A DNA stretch of 64,000 nucleotides from Clostridia bacterium. Lineage in GTDB: Bacteria; Bacillota; Clostridia; Lachnospirales; Lachnospiraceae. Location of the stretch: the NCBI GenBank assembly GCA_910574475.1, contig CAJTAT010000007.1:62001-126000 (forward strand). The letters run 5' to 3'. Below, in pieces: positions 34,593 to 43,813 of the stretch (the stretch's first letter is position 1; the number at the start of each line of letters is the position of its first letter). The position numbers and the translations under genes were made by a program. The notes beneath the pieces are model-generated. The model was given only the letters and a program-made list of their open reading frames with translations, did not search any database and had not been told where the DNA came from.

Positions 34593-36185
34593 CTATAGTT
34601 TTTTCAGCAGTGCTGGTCCCTGTCTGGTAAGGATTACGATACATACCGTTGCAAACAGAGCGAATACCCCTATGGGCAGCGCCAGCGCAGTCCAGGGGGC
34701 TGTTTTACTGCCCAGATAATAGAATCCCGCCGCCACCCCAAGTACCGCCATGGAAGCGAACATTGCCAGCATCGTGGCCATAGACTGCTTGATAACGACC
34801 GTTTCATTCACTGCGTCAAGCTTCGGAAAGCACAGGCCCATAAGCATTCCAAAGACGGCATGCCCTATGGCGAAAAGCAGTGTGGCAATGAGCAGCACCA
34901 CCCCCTGCCGCAAAGAAAATCCAAAAGCAATCGAAATACACAGCCCGGCAATTACCGTACAGGGCAGGGTCAGCAGAAGCTGAAAGCCAACTTTAACCCA
35001 GAGCAGGGAGCTTTCCTCTATGGGGGATTCCCGCAAAATCCACAGGTATTTTCCCTCCAGGCTGATGGAAGGCGCTGTGATAGGGCAGGTGCAGAGGCAG
35101 AAACCAATCACGGCTGCCGCCATAGGTAGCAGTGGGAAAGGATACCCTGCCATTTCCACATAAGCCAACAGTTTCTCTCTCATAACCAGGGAGGCTCCCC
35201 CTGCGGCCAGCAGCATAATCAGACCGATACCGGCATTCCAGAAGTACATGGGAGTACCAAAAAAGCGCTGCATTTCCTTTTTCAGCAAAGCCTTCTTCTG
35301 TCCGGAGGCAGTCTGTGCCGTGAGTTTGTAATTGCTCTGTACGGACCGCGCGGCAAAAGCAGTCACGGCCTGACGGTATCCCCGGCCAAGGCCCATTACC
35401 ACCAGGGCAAAAGGGAACACGCAGCACAGGACAAAGGCCAGCAGCAGCCCCCAGTCTCCCATAATGCCTTCCCCCATCCACAGCATGGGTGCCGCCCAGG
35501 TAAGGGAGTTTTTCACTCCGGCGGCATTCTCAGCAAGGCTGTTAATCATACCGCTTAGATGAAACGAGAAATAGAACACTGCTGCCATAAATATTCCCAT
35601 CACAATATTCTGCCCCAACGCTCTGTGGGACACCCGGACAGACAGAAAGGCCACCAGCGCCCCCAACAATACGGACAGCGCCGTATCCAGCAGCGGAAGG
35701 GCCAGCACCGCGATCCCCAGCCGCATCCAGAACAGCAGGCTAAGCCCCACACCGTTTTGTGTCAGAAACGTACAGATTACCCCGGCGGGAACCAGTACGA
35801 AAATGGCGAACAGCAGGTTTTCCAGATAAATGGCAGTTACCCGGCTAACCATCAGCATGGTTGTAGGCACCGGCATGCTCAGCAGCAGGTCATTGTCCTT
35901 TCCGCCAAATACCACGCCCTTCACCGCAAAGGTGGTAAACAGAAGCCCGCCCACCAGTGCCCCTATGCCCATGAACACAAATACCAGCACTTCCATATTG
36001 GACGGCGCCAGCGCCTTCATCAGCATATAACTGTAAAGCCCGGACAGATACAGCCCCAGAAAGGCAATGAGAAAGACCGCGCCCAGCCCGGTAGCCGCTT
36101 TTCTCTTACTGCGTCCCCTGGAATTGGTTGAGGAAAGAAGCATGGACCGGAGGCTGACGTTCAACAGGACAAAAAATTTTTTCAT
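34593..36185 (-). CDS. ABC exporter permease, multi-pass
   Basis: A 530-residue protein with about 12 hydrophobic helices in two halves and short loops. The start at 36185 (MKKFFVLLNVSLRS) overlaps the ATPase stop by 4 bases. It belongs to large ABC-2-like permeases without an external domain found in Firmicutes next to short ATPases. Its substrate is unknown. Confidence 0.85.
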   Translation of the reverse strand: MKKFFVLLNVSLRSMLLSSTNSRGRSKRKAATGLGAVFLIAFLGLYLSGLYSYMLMKALAPSNMEVLVFVFMGIGALVGGLLFTTFAVKGVVFGGKDNDLLLSMPVPTTMLMVSRVTAIYLENLLFAIFVLVPAGVICTFLTQNGVGLSLLFWMRLGIAVLALPLLDTALSVLLGALVAFLSVRVSHRALGQNIVMGIFMAAVFYFSFHLSGMINSLAENAAGVKNSLTWAAPMLWMGEGIMGDWGLLLAFVLCCVFPFALVVMGLGRGYRQAVTAFAARSVQSNYKLTAQTASGQKKALLKKEMQRFFGTPMYFWNAGIGLIMLLAAGGASLVMREKLLAYVEMAGYPFPLLPMAAAVIGFCLCTCPITAPSISLEGKYLWILRESPIEESSLLWVKVGFQLLLTLPCTVIAGLCISIAFGFSLRQGVVLLIATLLFAIGHAVFGMLMGLCFPKLDAVNETVVIKQSMATMLAMFASMAVLGVAAGFYYLGSKTAPWTALALPIGVFALFATVCIVILTRQGPALLKKL

Positions 36186-36895
36186 CGCTCTCCCTCCAGT
36201 TCTAAAAATACGCTTTCCAGGGAGGAATCCCCCACCAGCTCTGCCGTGGGACCGCTTTGCACCAGTTTTCCGTTTTTGATAATGGCAATCTGATGGCACA
36301 GCTTTTCTGCCACCTCAAGGACATGAGTAGAAAAAAATACCGCTGATCCGCTTTGGCATAATTCTGACAGATAACCTTTCATTATATGTGCAGCCGAAGG
36401 GTCCAGACCTACAAATGGTTCATCCAGAATCAGCAGCCTGGGCCGCCGGATAAAAGCGGAAATCAAAGCCAGCTTCTGCCGCATCCCATGGGAGTAGCTG
36501 CCAATGGGGGAACCCAGGCTGTCCGTGAGTTCAAAAGCATCGGAATATTTGCCAATATCCGCAGTACGCTGATCTGCCGGGATGTCATACAGATCGGCAA
36601 TGAAATTAAGGTAATCAATTCCTTTCATAAACTCATAGATGTCCGGGTTGTCCGGCAGAAAAGCGGTGACACGTTTCGCCTGCACAGGAGCCTTCTTAAT
36701 ATCGTGGCCGTCAATGGTGATGGTGCCTTCCGTAAAGTCCATCACCCCGGCCACAGCCCGAAGGGTAGTGGTTTTACCTGCTCCGTTGTGGCCGATGAAT
36801 CCATAGATCTCACCTGGCCCAACATGTAAGGTCAGGTCATCCACCGCCTTCTTCCCGCCGGGATACATTTTCGAATAATGTTCAATATGAAGCAT
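36182..36895 (-). CDS. ABC transporter ATP-binding protein
   Basis: A 237-residue ATPase with Walker A GHNGAGKTT (about 35-43), signature YSHGMRQKLAL, Walker B LLILDEPFVGLDP and H-loop STHVLEV. First gene of the operon with the permease and TetR gene. A ribosome site AAAGGAG precedes the start. The ATP-binding family is BcrA/CcmA-like. Confidence 0.92.
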   Translation of the reverse strand: MLHIEHYSKMYPGGKKAVDDLTLHVGPGEIYGFIGHNGAGKTTTLRAVAGVMDFTEGTITIDGHDIKKAPVQAKRVTAFLPDNPDIYEFMKGIDYLNFIADLYDIPADQRTADIGKYSDAFELTDSLGSPIGSYSHGMRQKLALISAFIRRPRLLILDEPFVGLDPSAAHIMKGYLSELCQSGSAVFFSTHVLEVAEKLCHQIAIIKNGKLVQSGPTAELVGDSSLESVFLELEGER

Positions 36896-37253
36896 TAGAA
36901 ATCTCCTTTCGTAACTCCGTTTCTTTCAATATGTTTACTGATTTTATTCCAGGTAACGGCAATGCTGCTAATGTCAATATAACCATTATGGTCACAAAAT
37001 ACAAGTATCATTCTTATATTGCATCCATAGCAGTTCTCCTGATGACACTACGGGCCGGACTTTATGTAAAAAATAAGAGCCTCCAAATAAATCAGAAGCT
37101 CTTTCCGGCGCACTGCGGCGTAAAAATATAAGATAATAACCTGCCCTCTCTGATTCGCTTTCTATATTATCACCCCATTGACCAATTTTGAGAAGCCCCA
37201 TTTCTCTTTAACCCCTACATCATTTTCAACAAATAAACAAATCCATCTCTTTT
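36896..37253. repeat. Intergenic stretch with dispersed-repeat copy a (37166-37195)
   Basis: The repeat reads ATTATCACCCCATTGACCAA then TTTTGAGAAG. It lies 58 bases beyond the ilvB stop (minus strand). Its left flank (GTAAAAATATAAGATAATA, 37121-37139) resembles the flank of the partial copy near 46390-46450. The remainder carries no convincing gene. Confidence 0.6.
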
Positions 37254-38990
37254 TCATATTCCCTTATCCCCGCTTTCCAGTATCATGTCGTCCAAAGCAT
37301 TGCCGGGCGGAACAATCGGCATAACATTTTCCTCCGGCTCAATGATAAATTCAATGACAGTAGGTACTTTTAGCGTGTCTTTTGCAGTTTCAAGGGCAGC
37401 GGCTATCTCATTTTCTTTTGTTACGCGAATACTGTTTGCCCCGTAGCTTTCCGCCAGTTTCATAAAATCCGGCGTATATTCCGGGCAGTGCTCTGTCGGG
37501 GTATTGCAGCTGCCGGGGCAGCTTTTCCTGTACCGCATACAGGTGCTGGAATAACGCCTGTCAAAAAACATTTCCTGCCATTGCCGTACATTTCCCAAAT
37601 AACCGTTGTTCAGTATGCAGATGGTGATTGGAAGTTCATAGCAGATTGCGGTCGCCATTTCCTGAATGTTCATCTGCATGCCGCCGTCCCCGGAAATAAC
37701 GATAACATCCTTTGACGGATTTCCGATTTGGGCTCCAATAGCAGCCGGAAAGCCATAGCCCATGGTTCCTAAGCCCCCGGAGGTCAGCATCTGCTTCTTT
37801 TCGCTTAATTCCAGGAACTGTGTCGCCCATAACTGGTTCTGCCCCACATCTGTGGCAATGATCGCGTTGTCAAACGTATGGTTGATTGCCCTTATCACTT
37901 TTTCCGGGGTCAGCCCTTCTGTTTTCATGGAAAGGGGATACTGGCTTTTCCACTGCCTGATCTGCTCCAGCCATTCCTCCGTATCTAATTTCTGCGCTTT
38001 TTCAAGCAATGCCAAAAGAGCCGTTTTTGCGTCCGCAACAATGGGAATATCCACCTCTATATTTCTGGAAATCGAAGCGGGGTCTATGTCTATATGAATG
38101 ATTGCCGCATGGGTGGCAAAGTGTCCGGTTTTTCCTGTTATGCGGTCATTAAACCTTGTCCCGATAGAAAAGAGGACGTCACAATGACTGATAGCTGTAT
38201 TGGCTGCATAGCTTCCATGGATTCCCAGATTCCCGATATACAAGTCATGGGTTGTGGGAATTGCCCCTTTTCCCATGATGGTAGTAACAACGGGAACCCC
38301 TGTCATTTCTGCCAGCTTTAGCATTTCCGAATGTGCATGGCTGATGTTCACGCCGCCGCCGACCAAAAAGACGGGCTTCTTTGCGTGATTCAATGTTTCC
38401 AGTGCTTTCTTTAACTGTCCCGGATGAACGGAAAGCTTCGGCTTATATCCTCTGATTTCGATTTCTTCCGGGTAGTCGTCACTGCCATATTCCCTCTGTA
38501 TATCCTTCGGTAAATCGACAACAACAACGCCCGGTTTCCCTGTCCGGGAAATAAGAAAGGCTTTCCTGATGACCGCCGCCAATTCCTCACGTTTGCGAAC
38601 CGTTACGGCGTATTTGCAGATACTTCTTGTGATACCCACAATATCAACCTCCTGAAAGGCGTCATTGCCAATCAGCCCAGTAGGTACCTGCCCGGTGAAG
38701 CATACCAGTGGAACACTGTCATAATTCGCTGTCGCTATCCCTGTCACTAAATTGGTAGCTCCCGGTCCGCTTGTAACCAGACAGACCCCGACTTTTCCCG
38801 TGGAGCGTGCGTATCCGTCCGCCGCATGGACTAATCCCTGCTCATGCCGCGGCAAAATAACATCAATATCCTGCTCGCCATAAAGGGCATTAAACAGGTC
38901 GATTGCCTGTCCGCCCGGGTAGGCAAACAGGGTATCTACCTGCTCCGCCTTGAGAGCTTTCACAAATAATTCCGCGCCTGTAATCATCAT
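37254..38990 (-). CDS. ilvB: Acetolactate synthase large subunit
   Basis: A ThDP-dependent enzyme that condenses pyruvate (with pyruvate or 2-ketobutyrate) in branched-chain amino acid synthesis. About 578 residues: catalytic Glu in LPRHEQG near 48, FAD/central domain, and ThDP motif GDGGMQMN...LNN near 435-460. A four-cysteine insert (CMRYRKSC...C...C) follows around 480-500. AAGGAGG overlaps the first of three ATGs, so the second or third (38990/38987) is the real start. No small subunit (ilvN) or ilvC lies beside it. A TetR gene directly upstream and palindromes suggest dedicated control. Confidence 0.93.
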   Translation of the reverse strand: MMITGAELFVKALKAEQVDTLFAYPGGQAIDLFNALYGEQDIDVILPRHEQGLVHAADGYARSTGKVGVCLVTSGPGATNLVTGIATANYDSVPLVCFTGQVPTGLIGNDAFQEVDIVGITRSICKYAVTVRKREELAAVIRKAFLISRTGKPGVVVVDLPKDIQREYGSDDYPEEIEIRGYKPKLSVHPGQLKKALETLNHAKKPVFLVGGGVNISHAHSEMLKLAEMTGVPVVTTIMGKGAIPTTHDLYIGNLGIHGSYAANTAISHCDVLFSIGTRFNDRITGKTGHFATHAAIIHIDIDPASISRNIEVDIPIVADAKTALLALLEKAQKLDTEEWLEQIRQWKSQYPLSMKTEGLTPEKVIRAINHTFDNAIIATDVGQNQLWATQFLELSEKKQMLTSGGLGTMGYGFPAAIGAQIGNPSKDVIVISGDGGMQMNIQEMATAICYELPITICILNNGYLGNVRQWQEMFFDRRYSSTCMRYRKSCPGSCNTPTEHCPEYTPDFMKLAESYGANSIRVTKENEIAAALETAKDTLKVPTVIEFIIEPEENVMPIVPPGNALDDMILESGDKGI

Positions 38991-39038
38991 CATTGCCTCC
39001 TTGTATGCGTGTACTTGCTTGCTTTTAGGTATGATAAA

Positions 39039-39062
39039 ATGGCACTGAATATACAGTACCAT
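39039..39062. promoter_or_regulatory. Palindrome between the TetR gene and ilvB
   Basis: ATGGCACTG-6-CAGTACCAT, 9-base arms with one mismatch, just after the TetR stop and 49 bases before ilvB. GCAAG/CTTGC-type elements occur at 39004-39021 and again upstream of the TetR gene (39662-39675). These are candidate operators for the TetR protein. Confidence 0.5.
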
Positions 39063-39064
39063 TT

Positions 39065-39643
39065 TTACTTCTGTACAATCCCATTTACAAATATCTTCAC
39101 ACTGTTTTTGATAAATTCTTCTCTGCCCACATCCGTAAGGTTCTGACCAAAAGACGCATTTAAAAAGGTATAACCAAACGTGGAAGAAAAAACAGTCATC
39201 GCCAGACTTTCAAAATCATAATGGGGGATTTTCCCCAGTTCCTCCATTTTCCTGAAGTATTCTGTCAGAGAAGAAATAAATGCCTGTGGTACTTTCATGA
39301 TCATAGAGGCAGTTTCTTCATAAAGCTGCGGCGCTCTTAAGCCAATGGACAGATTTACAAAATCCGGAGTGATTTTATCCATATATGCGTTCATAAACAT
39401 CTCTAAATCCGGCTCTAACTCCCATTGCACATTTTTGAAAAGCTCCGGCGTAACATGCGCTCTCCATTTTTCCTGAGATACCCCATGGAGTACAATATCT
39501 TTTTTATTTTGAAATTTACGGAACAGCGTACACTCATTTACGCCGGCTAAACGTGCGATATCTTTTGTCGTTGTGGCAACATATCCTTTATCACGAATCA
39601 GAGACATGGTTGCATCAATGATTTTTTGGCTTGTTTCGTCCAT
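39065..39643 (-). CDS. TetR-family regulator upstream of ilvB
   Basis: A 192-residue regulator with HTH at about residues 27-48 (TKDIARLAGVNECTLFRKF). Its ligand domain is unlike the exporter-linked TetR proteins in this window. It is co-oriented with ilvB, 74 bases upstream, and probably controls both. A CAAGTGCTTG palindrome precedes its start. Confidence 0.9.
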   Translation of the reverse strand: MDETSQKIIDATMSLIRDKGYVATTTKDIARLAGVNECTLFRKFQNKKDIVLHGVSQEKWRAHVTPELFKNVQWELEPDLEMFMNAYMDKITPDFVNLSIGLRAPQLYEETASMIMKVPQAFISSLTEYFRKMEELGKIPHYDFESLAMTVFSSTFGYTFLNASFGQNLTDVGREEFIKNSVKIFVNGIVQK

Positions 39644-39736
39644 TCTTCCATCCCTTTACACGCAAGTGCTTGCTATCATTCTATTCGCTTTTTTATAAAA
39701 AGTCAATAGAAAAGATAATTCCTCCTGCTTTACTTA

Positions 39737-39897
39737 TGTACTCTCGGAGTTTCTTTGTGCCTGATTTTGTGAGATGATTTTTTGTCAGATGCGCATAAAT
39801 TTATGAGGCGTACGTGGAACGTACGTTGATTAAATTTATGCGTATCTGGCGGAAAATCAGCCACAAAAGCAGGTGCAAGAGAGATTCCGAGAGTACA
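39737..39897. mobile_element. Second MITE-like long-hairpin element
   Basis: Ends TGTACTCTCGGA (39737) and TCCGAGAGTACA (to 39897), with TACTTA duplicated on both sides (39731-39736, 39898-39903). The interior pairs along its length, with arms AGATGCGCATAAATTTATG and its partner, and apex GGCGTACGTGGAACGTACG. Size is 161 bp with no ORF. The apex is close to that of the MITE in mod. The right target copy contains the stop codon of the neighbouring gene. Confidence 0.7.
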
Positions 39898-39900
39898 TAC

Positions 39901-40302
39901 TTATGAGGTATGCTCCAAAGCTTTTCTTAAATCCGTTATATATAAAGCCTGCTGCTTTTTCAGATACGCCCCGATAAACGGTTTCATAAACCATTTTTTT
40001 GCTGTAACATCCTCCGTGAAATCAACCGTTGTTACGTTGCCTTTGCTGGAGAAAATCCCTGTCCAATGCCCATGCATATTATCATTCTCCATATCAAATT
40101 CTAAACGCCGGCATTCTTCCCTCACTGTAACGGTGAAGGTGGTCTGGTAGCCGGATGTTGTATATTCCACGAACTGCTTATCATCTATAATCTCAACCTT
40201 GCTCAGATCGCTGCGCCACGCCGTATCCTCCAGAGAAGTCACAATCTCCCAAACCTTTTGCAGTTCTGCGTGAAAGTCTGCTCTTATATTTGAAACTGCC
40301 AT
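39901..40302 (-). CDS. SRPBCC-family protein
   Basis: A 133-residue START/SRPBCC-fold protein (MAVSNIRADFHAELQKVW..., with the typical VWEIVTSLEDTAWRSD onset and FMKPFIGAYLKKQ helix at the end). These proteins bind hydrophobic ligands; the substrate here is unknown. The start follows a GAAAGGAATC site. It overlaps the window's broken tetR by position only (next gene begins 40304). Its stop TAA lies in the MITE target duplication. Confidence 0.85.
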   Translation of the reverse strand: MAVSNIRADFHAELQKVWEIVTSLEDTAWRSDLSKVEIIDDKQFVEYTTSGYQTTFTVTVREECRRLEFDMENDNMHGHWTGIFSSKGNVTTVDFTEDVTAKKWFMKPFIGAYLKKQQALYITDLRKALEHTS

Positions 40303-40303
40303 C

Positions 40304-40613
40304 TTAATGATTCCTTTCTTTCAGGTATACCCCTTTCCACTGTCCAACTCTTTTCAGGAAGTCCTTTTCCAGAGAATCCGGATTCAACTCCCCGGTTGAA
40401 AACATCTTCCAGTAACAGCTGAGAAGATAACCGTTAATCTCTTCTAACAGCAGCCGCGTATCAATCCCCGGCCGGAACAGGTCCATATCTGCCGGCATCC
40501 GCAAGCCTGGACATGGACGCATTTTTATAGCTGTTCCTGGAAAACACACCATATGCCGCATTTATGATCTGCTCCTGCCTTTCCTGCGGTAGCGCAAAAA
40601 ACTTCCCGTTCAT
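40304..40613 (-). pseudogene. TetR regulator with internal deletion
   Basis: The first ~43 residues (MNGKFFALPQERQEQI... MSRLADAG) match the TetR proteins at 34 and 45 kb. The sequence then jumps to their C-terminal part (DMDLFRPGIDTRLLLEE... DFLKRVGQWKGVYLK) in another frame. Roughly 100 residues are missing. The junction GCCGGCAGAT is compatible with deletion at a short homology. It overlaps the end of the AlkD-like gene by 4 bases. Confidence 0.85.
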
Positions 40614-41335
40614 CCCGAACCTCCTGATTCCTTTCCCATCCTGGTATTTGCGGAAATCAGACGTCCCCGTCCTTCTGCCTTTACCATGGTTTCCAGTTCC
40701 TTCGCCGTATCCTTTCCAATCCACCTCAATACCTTGCTTTCTCCTTCCATCCACTCGTGCGCCAGCAAAAGCGCCTTTTCATTATAATGAAAGTTCTTTT
40801 TTCCGATTTCCCTCAAAGCAGTAGAAACCGCCTTTTTCACGTGCTCCCGTCCATCATCCGCATACTGCGTAACCAGCTCCAGATAGCCGTCCATGGTTTC
40901 ATCCGTAAGCTTCCTGTCATGTATCACGGAAGCTGCAATCAGCACAAACGCCGCCCTTTTTTTATATAACTGCGGTTCCCGTATCCACTTTGTAATAAAA
41001 ATATCCCTGCTCTTCATCTTCAAAAATAAGTTTTTACACAGGTGGTCGCATAAATCCCAGGAAACCACATCAAGGAGCAGCCTTTCCGCCTCAGCATCCG
41101 TTGTCGCCTTCGGATTCATCAACAAGACCGCCAGCATCCTTGCCTCGTGGTATTTTGTATTCCACAGTTCAAATGCCAGCTCCTGCGATTTCCCGGCTTT
41201 CTTTGCAAGGCCCCTTACTACGGACGTTGCCACACCAATACTATTTTCGGCCGGTATCCCCATCCGAATCATATTTTCCCTGTATTTCTCAGAAGCCTGC
41301 GCCCTAAGCTCATTTATCATCTCCTGACCATCCAT
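40610..41335 (-). CDS. DNA alkylation repair protein, AlkD-like
   Basis: A 241-residue all-helical HEAT-like repeat protein. Family markers include NSIGVATSVVRGLAKK near the N-terminus, VSWDLCDHLC (about 92-101) where the Trp-Asp pair matches AlkD active-site surroundings, and FVLIAASVIHD. AlkD glycosylases remove bulky alkylated bases. It ends at the broken tetR start, suggesting a former operon with that regulator. Confidence 0.85.
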   Translation of the reverse strand: MDGQEMINELRAQASEKYRENMIRMGIPAENSIGVATSVVRGLAKKAGKSQELAFELWNTKYHEARMLAVLLMNPKATTDAEAERLLLDVVSWDLCDHLCKNLFLKMKSRDIFITKWIREPQLYKKRAAFVLIAASVIHDRKLTDETMDGYLELVTQYADDGREHVKKAVSTALREIGKKNFHYNEKALLLAHEWMEGESKVLRWIGKDTAKELETMVKAEGRGRLISANTRMGKESGGSG

Positions 41336-41365
41336 CGGTATCCTCCTTCCGGTTCCATGCTCTTC

Positions 41366-42202
41366 TTATCGTACAGGAAGCCAGTATTCATAGACTGCGT
41401 CTTCCGGGTCTGCATGGAGATACACCTCAATATCCGGTATCTCTGCGTAGGTGTAGCCGGACGTAGGAAGCCACTGGGTAATGACACGCTTTTCCAGTTC
41501 CTGAAGGGTACGGTTCGTTCCCTTTCCTTCAAAAACCGCCCATTTGCATGCCGGAATCTGATATTCTTCGTATTCCCCCGGCTTCTGATCGGAACGGACA
41601 GCAATCAGATATTTCCAGTCTTCCGTATGATGGATACTGACACCGAGAAGTCCCTCCGGCTTTCCCTCTGCCATGGAGAGTAATCTGGCAAGTGTTCCGT
41701 CTGCCAGTGCGGCATCCCATACCGCTGGTATCCTTTCAAAATTCTCTGTCAGTTCTTTTGACAGGGGACAGGACCTTCCCAGTATCCGGAACGCTTCTTT
41801 TTCCTCTATCCTGAACTGCAGCGGCGCCCCTCCGTGGATTGCCATGGAAAAAGAAATGGGCGGATATGCCTGAAAGGATACCGGTTCCGTTTTTACAGCG
41901 GAGGGCGTGATTCCATGAAAATTCTTAAAAGCCCTGGTAAACGCGGTGGGAGATTCATAACCATACTTCATGGCAATATCCGTTACTTTTCCATTTCCCT
42001 TTTGCAGTTCCACGGCGGACAGAGACAGCCTGCGCCGCCGTATGTATTCCCGCAGTGTCATGTCTGTCATATATAAAAACATCTGTTGGAAATAGTAGGA
42101 AGGGCAGCCCGCAACCCCGGCTACATCCTCATAATCCAGTTCCCCATCCAGGTTCTTTTCTATAAAATCAATCGCCTGGTTCAACCGTTTTATCCAGTCC
42201 AT
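41366..42202 (-). CDS. AraC-family regulator with GyrI-like domain
   Basis: A 278-residue Rob-type regulator. Two AraC helix-turn-helices lie in residues 1-105 (DYEDVAGVAGCPSYYFQQMF and VTDIAMKYGYESPTAFTRAF). A GyrI-like effector-binding domain fills about 125-278. Such proteins sense small hydrophobic compounds and control exporters. It lies downstream of the ABC genes at 42.3-43.8 kb on the same strand. Confidence 0.9.
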   Translation of the reverse strand: MDWIKRLNQAIDFIEKNLDGELDYEDVAGVAGCPSYYFQQMFLYMTDMTLREYIRRRRLSLSAVELQKGNGKVTDIAMKYGYESPTAFTRAFKNFHGITPSAVKTEPVSFQAYPPISFSMAIHGGAPLQFRIEEKEAFRILGRSCPLSKELTENFERIPAVWDAALADGTLARLLSMAEGKPEGLLGVSIHHTEDWKYLIAVRSDQKPGEYEEYQIPACKWAVFEGKGTNRTLQELEKRVITQWLPTSGYTYAEIPDIEVYLHADPEDAVYEYWLPVR

Positions 42203-42289
42203 CGTGTTCCCCCTGTCGTTTTTATTATAGCCGATTCTCTCACAAAAAACCTCGCATTTGAACGATACGAATTGATAGCCAGGAATAAC

Positions 42290-43033
42290 TCACTCCCATT
42301 TAAAAAATTTCACGGCCGCACCTGCGCACAGAATGGTAACGATTCCCATAACCGCCGCCGGTACCCAGACAAATTCCGTATGTATCTCCAGGAAAGCCGC
42401 CTTCATAAGCTGTATCCCCTGTGTCAGCGGGAAAAGGGCGACCATCTTCTGCATCATCTCCGGCATCACTTCAAAGGGCAGCGTGGCTCCGGAAAAAATC
42501 AGCATGGGAAAATACAGCAGGCAGGCAATGACGCTGGCCATCTTTTCATTTTTCGCAATTCCGCCCACCATCATTCCGATGCTTAAGGTGGAAACCAGGG
42601 TAAGGAGCCAGCTTCCAAGGAATACCGCAGGGCTGCCGGGAAACCTTACGCCCCAGAATACCGCCGCCACGGGAAAGATCAGGGCCATGGAAACCGCGGC
42701 ATACAGCACATAGATGGTAAATTCCACCCCCAGCAGCATCACCGGACTGATGGGCGTCACCCGGAACCGTTTTAGGATTTTCCGTTCCCGGTACCCGGCT
42801 ACCACCAGCGGCAGCCCCATCAAGCCCCCGGCGCAGATGGAAATGGTACAGACCGCGCTCATGGACTGCTCCAGGAACGTGTACTCCGCCCCCGGAAAAG
42901 CGGGCTTTGTCTGGTAAATAAAACCAAGAATAACCAGTATCACAACCGGCATGATGATGGCAAAGATCACCATATTCATATTCCGGATATTCAGCTTCAG
43001 TTCCGTTTTTAAAATATTGAAAAAAGTTCTCAT
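42290..43033 (-). CDS. ABC-2 type permease
   Basis: A 247-residue, six-helix ABC-2 permease (MRTFFNILKTELKLNIRNMN onset). Helices lie at about 20-40, 55-75, 100-125, 135-160, 170-190 and 220-240. ATG overlaps the ATPase stop by 4 bases. It forms a drug or peptide exporter with the ATPase upstream. AraC genes flank the pair on both sides. Confidence 0.88.
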   Translation of the reverse strand: MRTFFNILKTELKLNIRNMNMVIFAIIMPVVILVILGFIYQTKPAFPGAEYTFLEQSMSAVCTISICAGGLMGLPLVVAGYRERKILKRFRVTPISPVMLLGVEFTIYVLYAAVSMALIFPVAAVFWGVRFPGSPAVFLGSWLLTLVSTLSIGMMVGGIAKNEKMASVIACLLYFPMLIFSGATLPFEVMPEMMQKMVALFPLTQGIQLMKAAFLEIHTEFVWVPAAVMGIVTILCAGAAVKFFKWE

Positions 43034-43773
43034 GCCACAACCTCCTCGTCCGCAAATTTCAAATAAGCATCCTCCAGACGTTCACAGCCACTCTGGGCCT
43101 TCGCCTGCTCCACGGTGCCATAAAACACAGCCTCCCCTTTTCTCAGAATACAGATCTCATCGCAGAGGGCTTCCACCTCATCCATGAAATGGGAAGTGAG
43201 GAAGATGGTCAGCCCTTCGCCCTTTAAATCCTCAAGGATCTTCCATACCGTCCGGCGCGCCCTTGCGTCCAGCCCGGTAGTCAGCTCATCCAGGAACACA
43301 AGCTCCGGGTTCGGTATCAACGCCAGGACAATAAACAGCCGCTGGCGCTCCCCGCCGGAAAGACTTTTTACGGCATGACCTGTCTTATCCCCGATTCCGA
43401 AACGTTCACACAGCTTCCGCCAGTCTGCCGGCCTCTCATACAGGCAGGCAGTTTCCTCGCAAAGCTCGGATACCCTGATTTCCGGCTGGTAATCCCCTTC
43501 CTGAAACTGGACGCCCACTTTCTGAAATACAGCGCGCCGGTCCTTTTTGGCATCCCACCCCAATACCAGGGCGGTTCCGCCATCGGCCTGTTTCGTTCCC
43601 AGGATGCATTCGATAGTGGTACTCTTTCCGGCGCCGTTTGCCCCCAACAGACCAAAGACCGTTCCGGTCTTGACTGACAGATTCAAGCCCTTCAACACAG
43701 TTCTTCCCTGATAGCTTTTGGTAAGGTCTGTTGTTTTAACAGCCTCTTCTGTTTTCTTTCTCGTTTCGCTCAA
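43030..43773 (-). CDS. ABC transporter ATP-binding protein
   Basis: A 247-residue ATPase with Walker A GANGAGKST (about 44-52), signature LSGGERQRL, Walker B LVFLDELTTGLD and H-loop TSHFMDE. The Walker B next residue is Leu-Thr-Thr rather than Pro-Thr. It is overlapped by the permease gene. The AraC gene at 43814-44695 ends 41 bases upstream of its start, so all three may be one transcript. Confidence 0.9.
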   Translation of the reverse strand: MSETRKKTEEAVKTTDLTKSYQGRTVLKGLNLSVKTGTVFGLLGANGAGKSTTIECILGTKQADGGTALVLGWDAKKDRRAVFQKVGVQFQEGDYQPEIRVSELCEETACLYERPADWRKLCERFGIGDKTGHAVKSLSGGERQRLFIVLALIPNPELVFLDELTTGLDARARRTVWKILEDLKGEGLTIFLTSHFMDEVEALCDEICILRKGEAVFYGTVEQAKAQSGCERLEDAYLKFADEEVVA

Positions 43774-43813
43774 CTAATCCTCCTTTTTCCGGTAACGGTA
43801 TGCACCGCTACTG

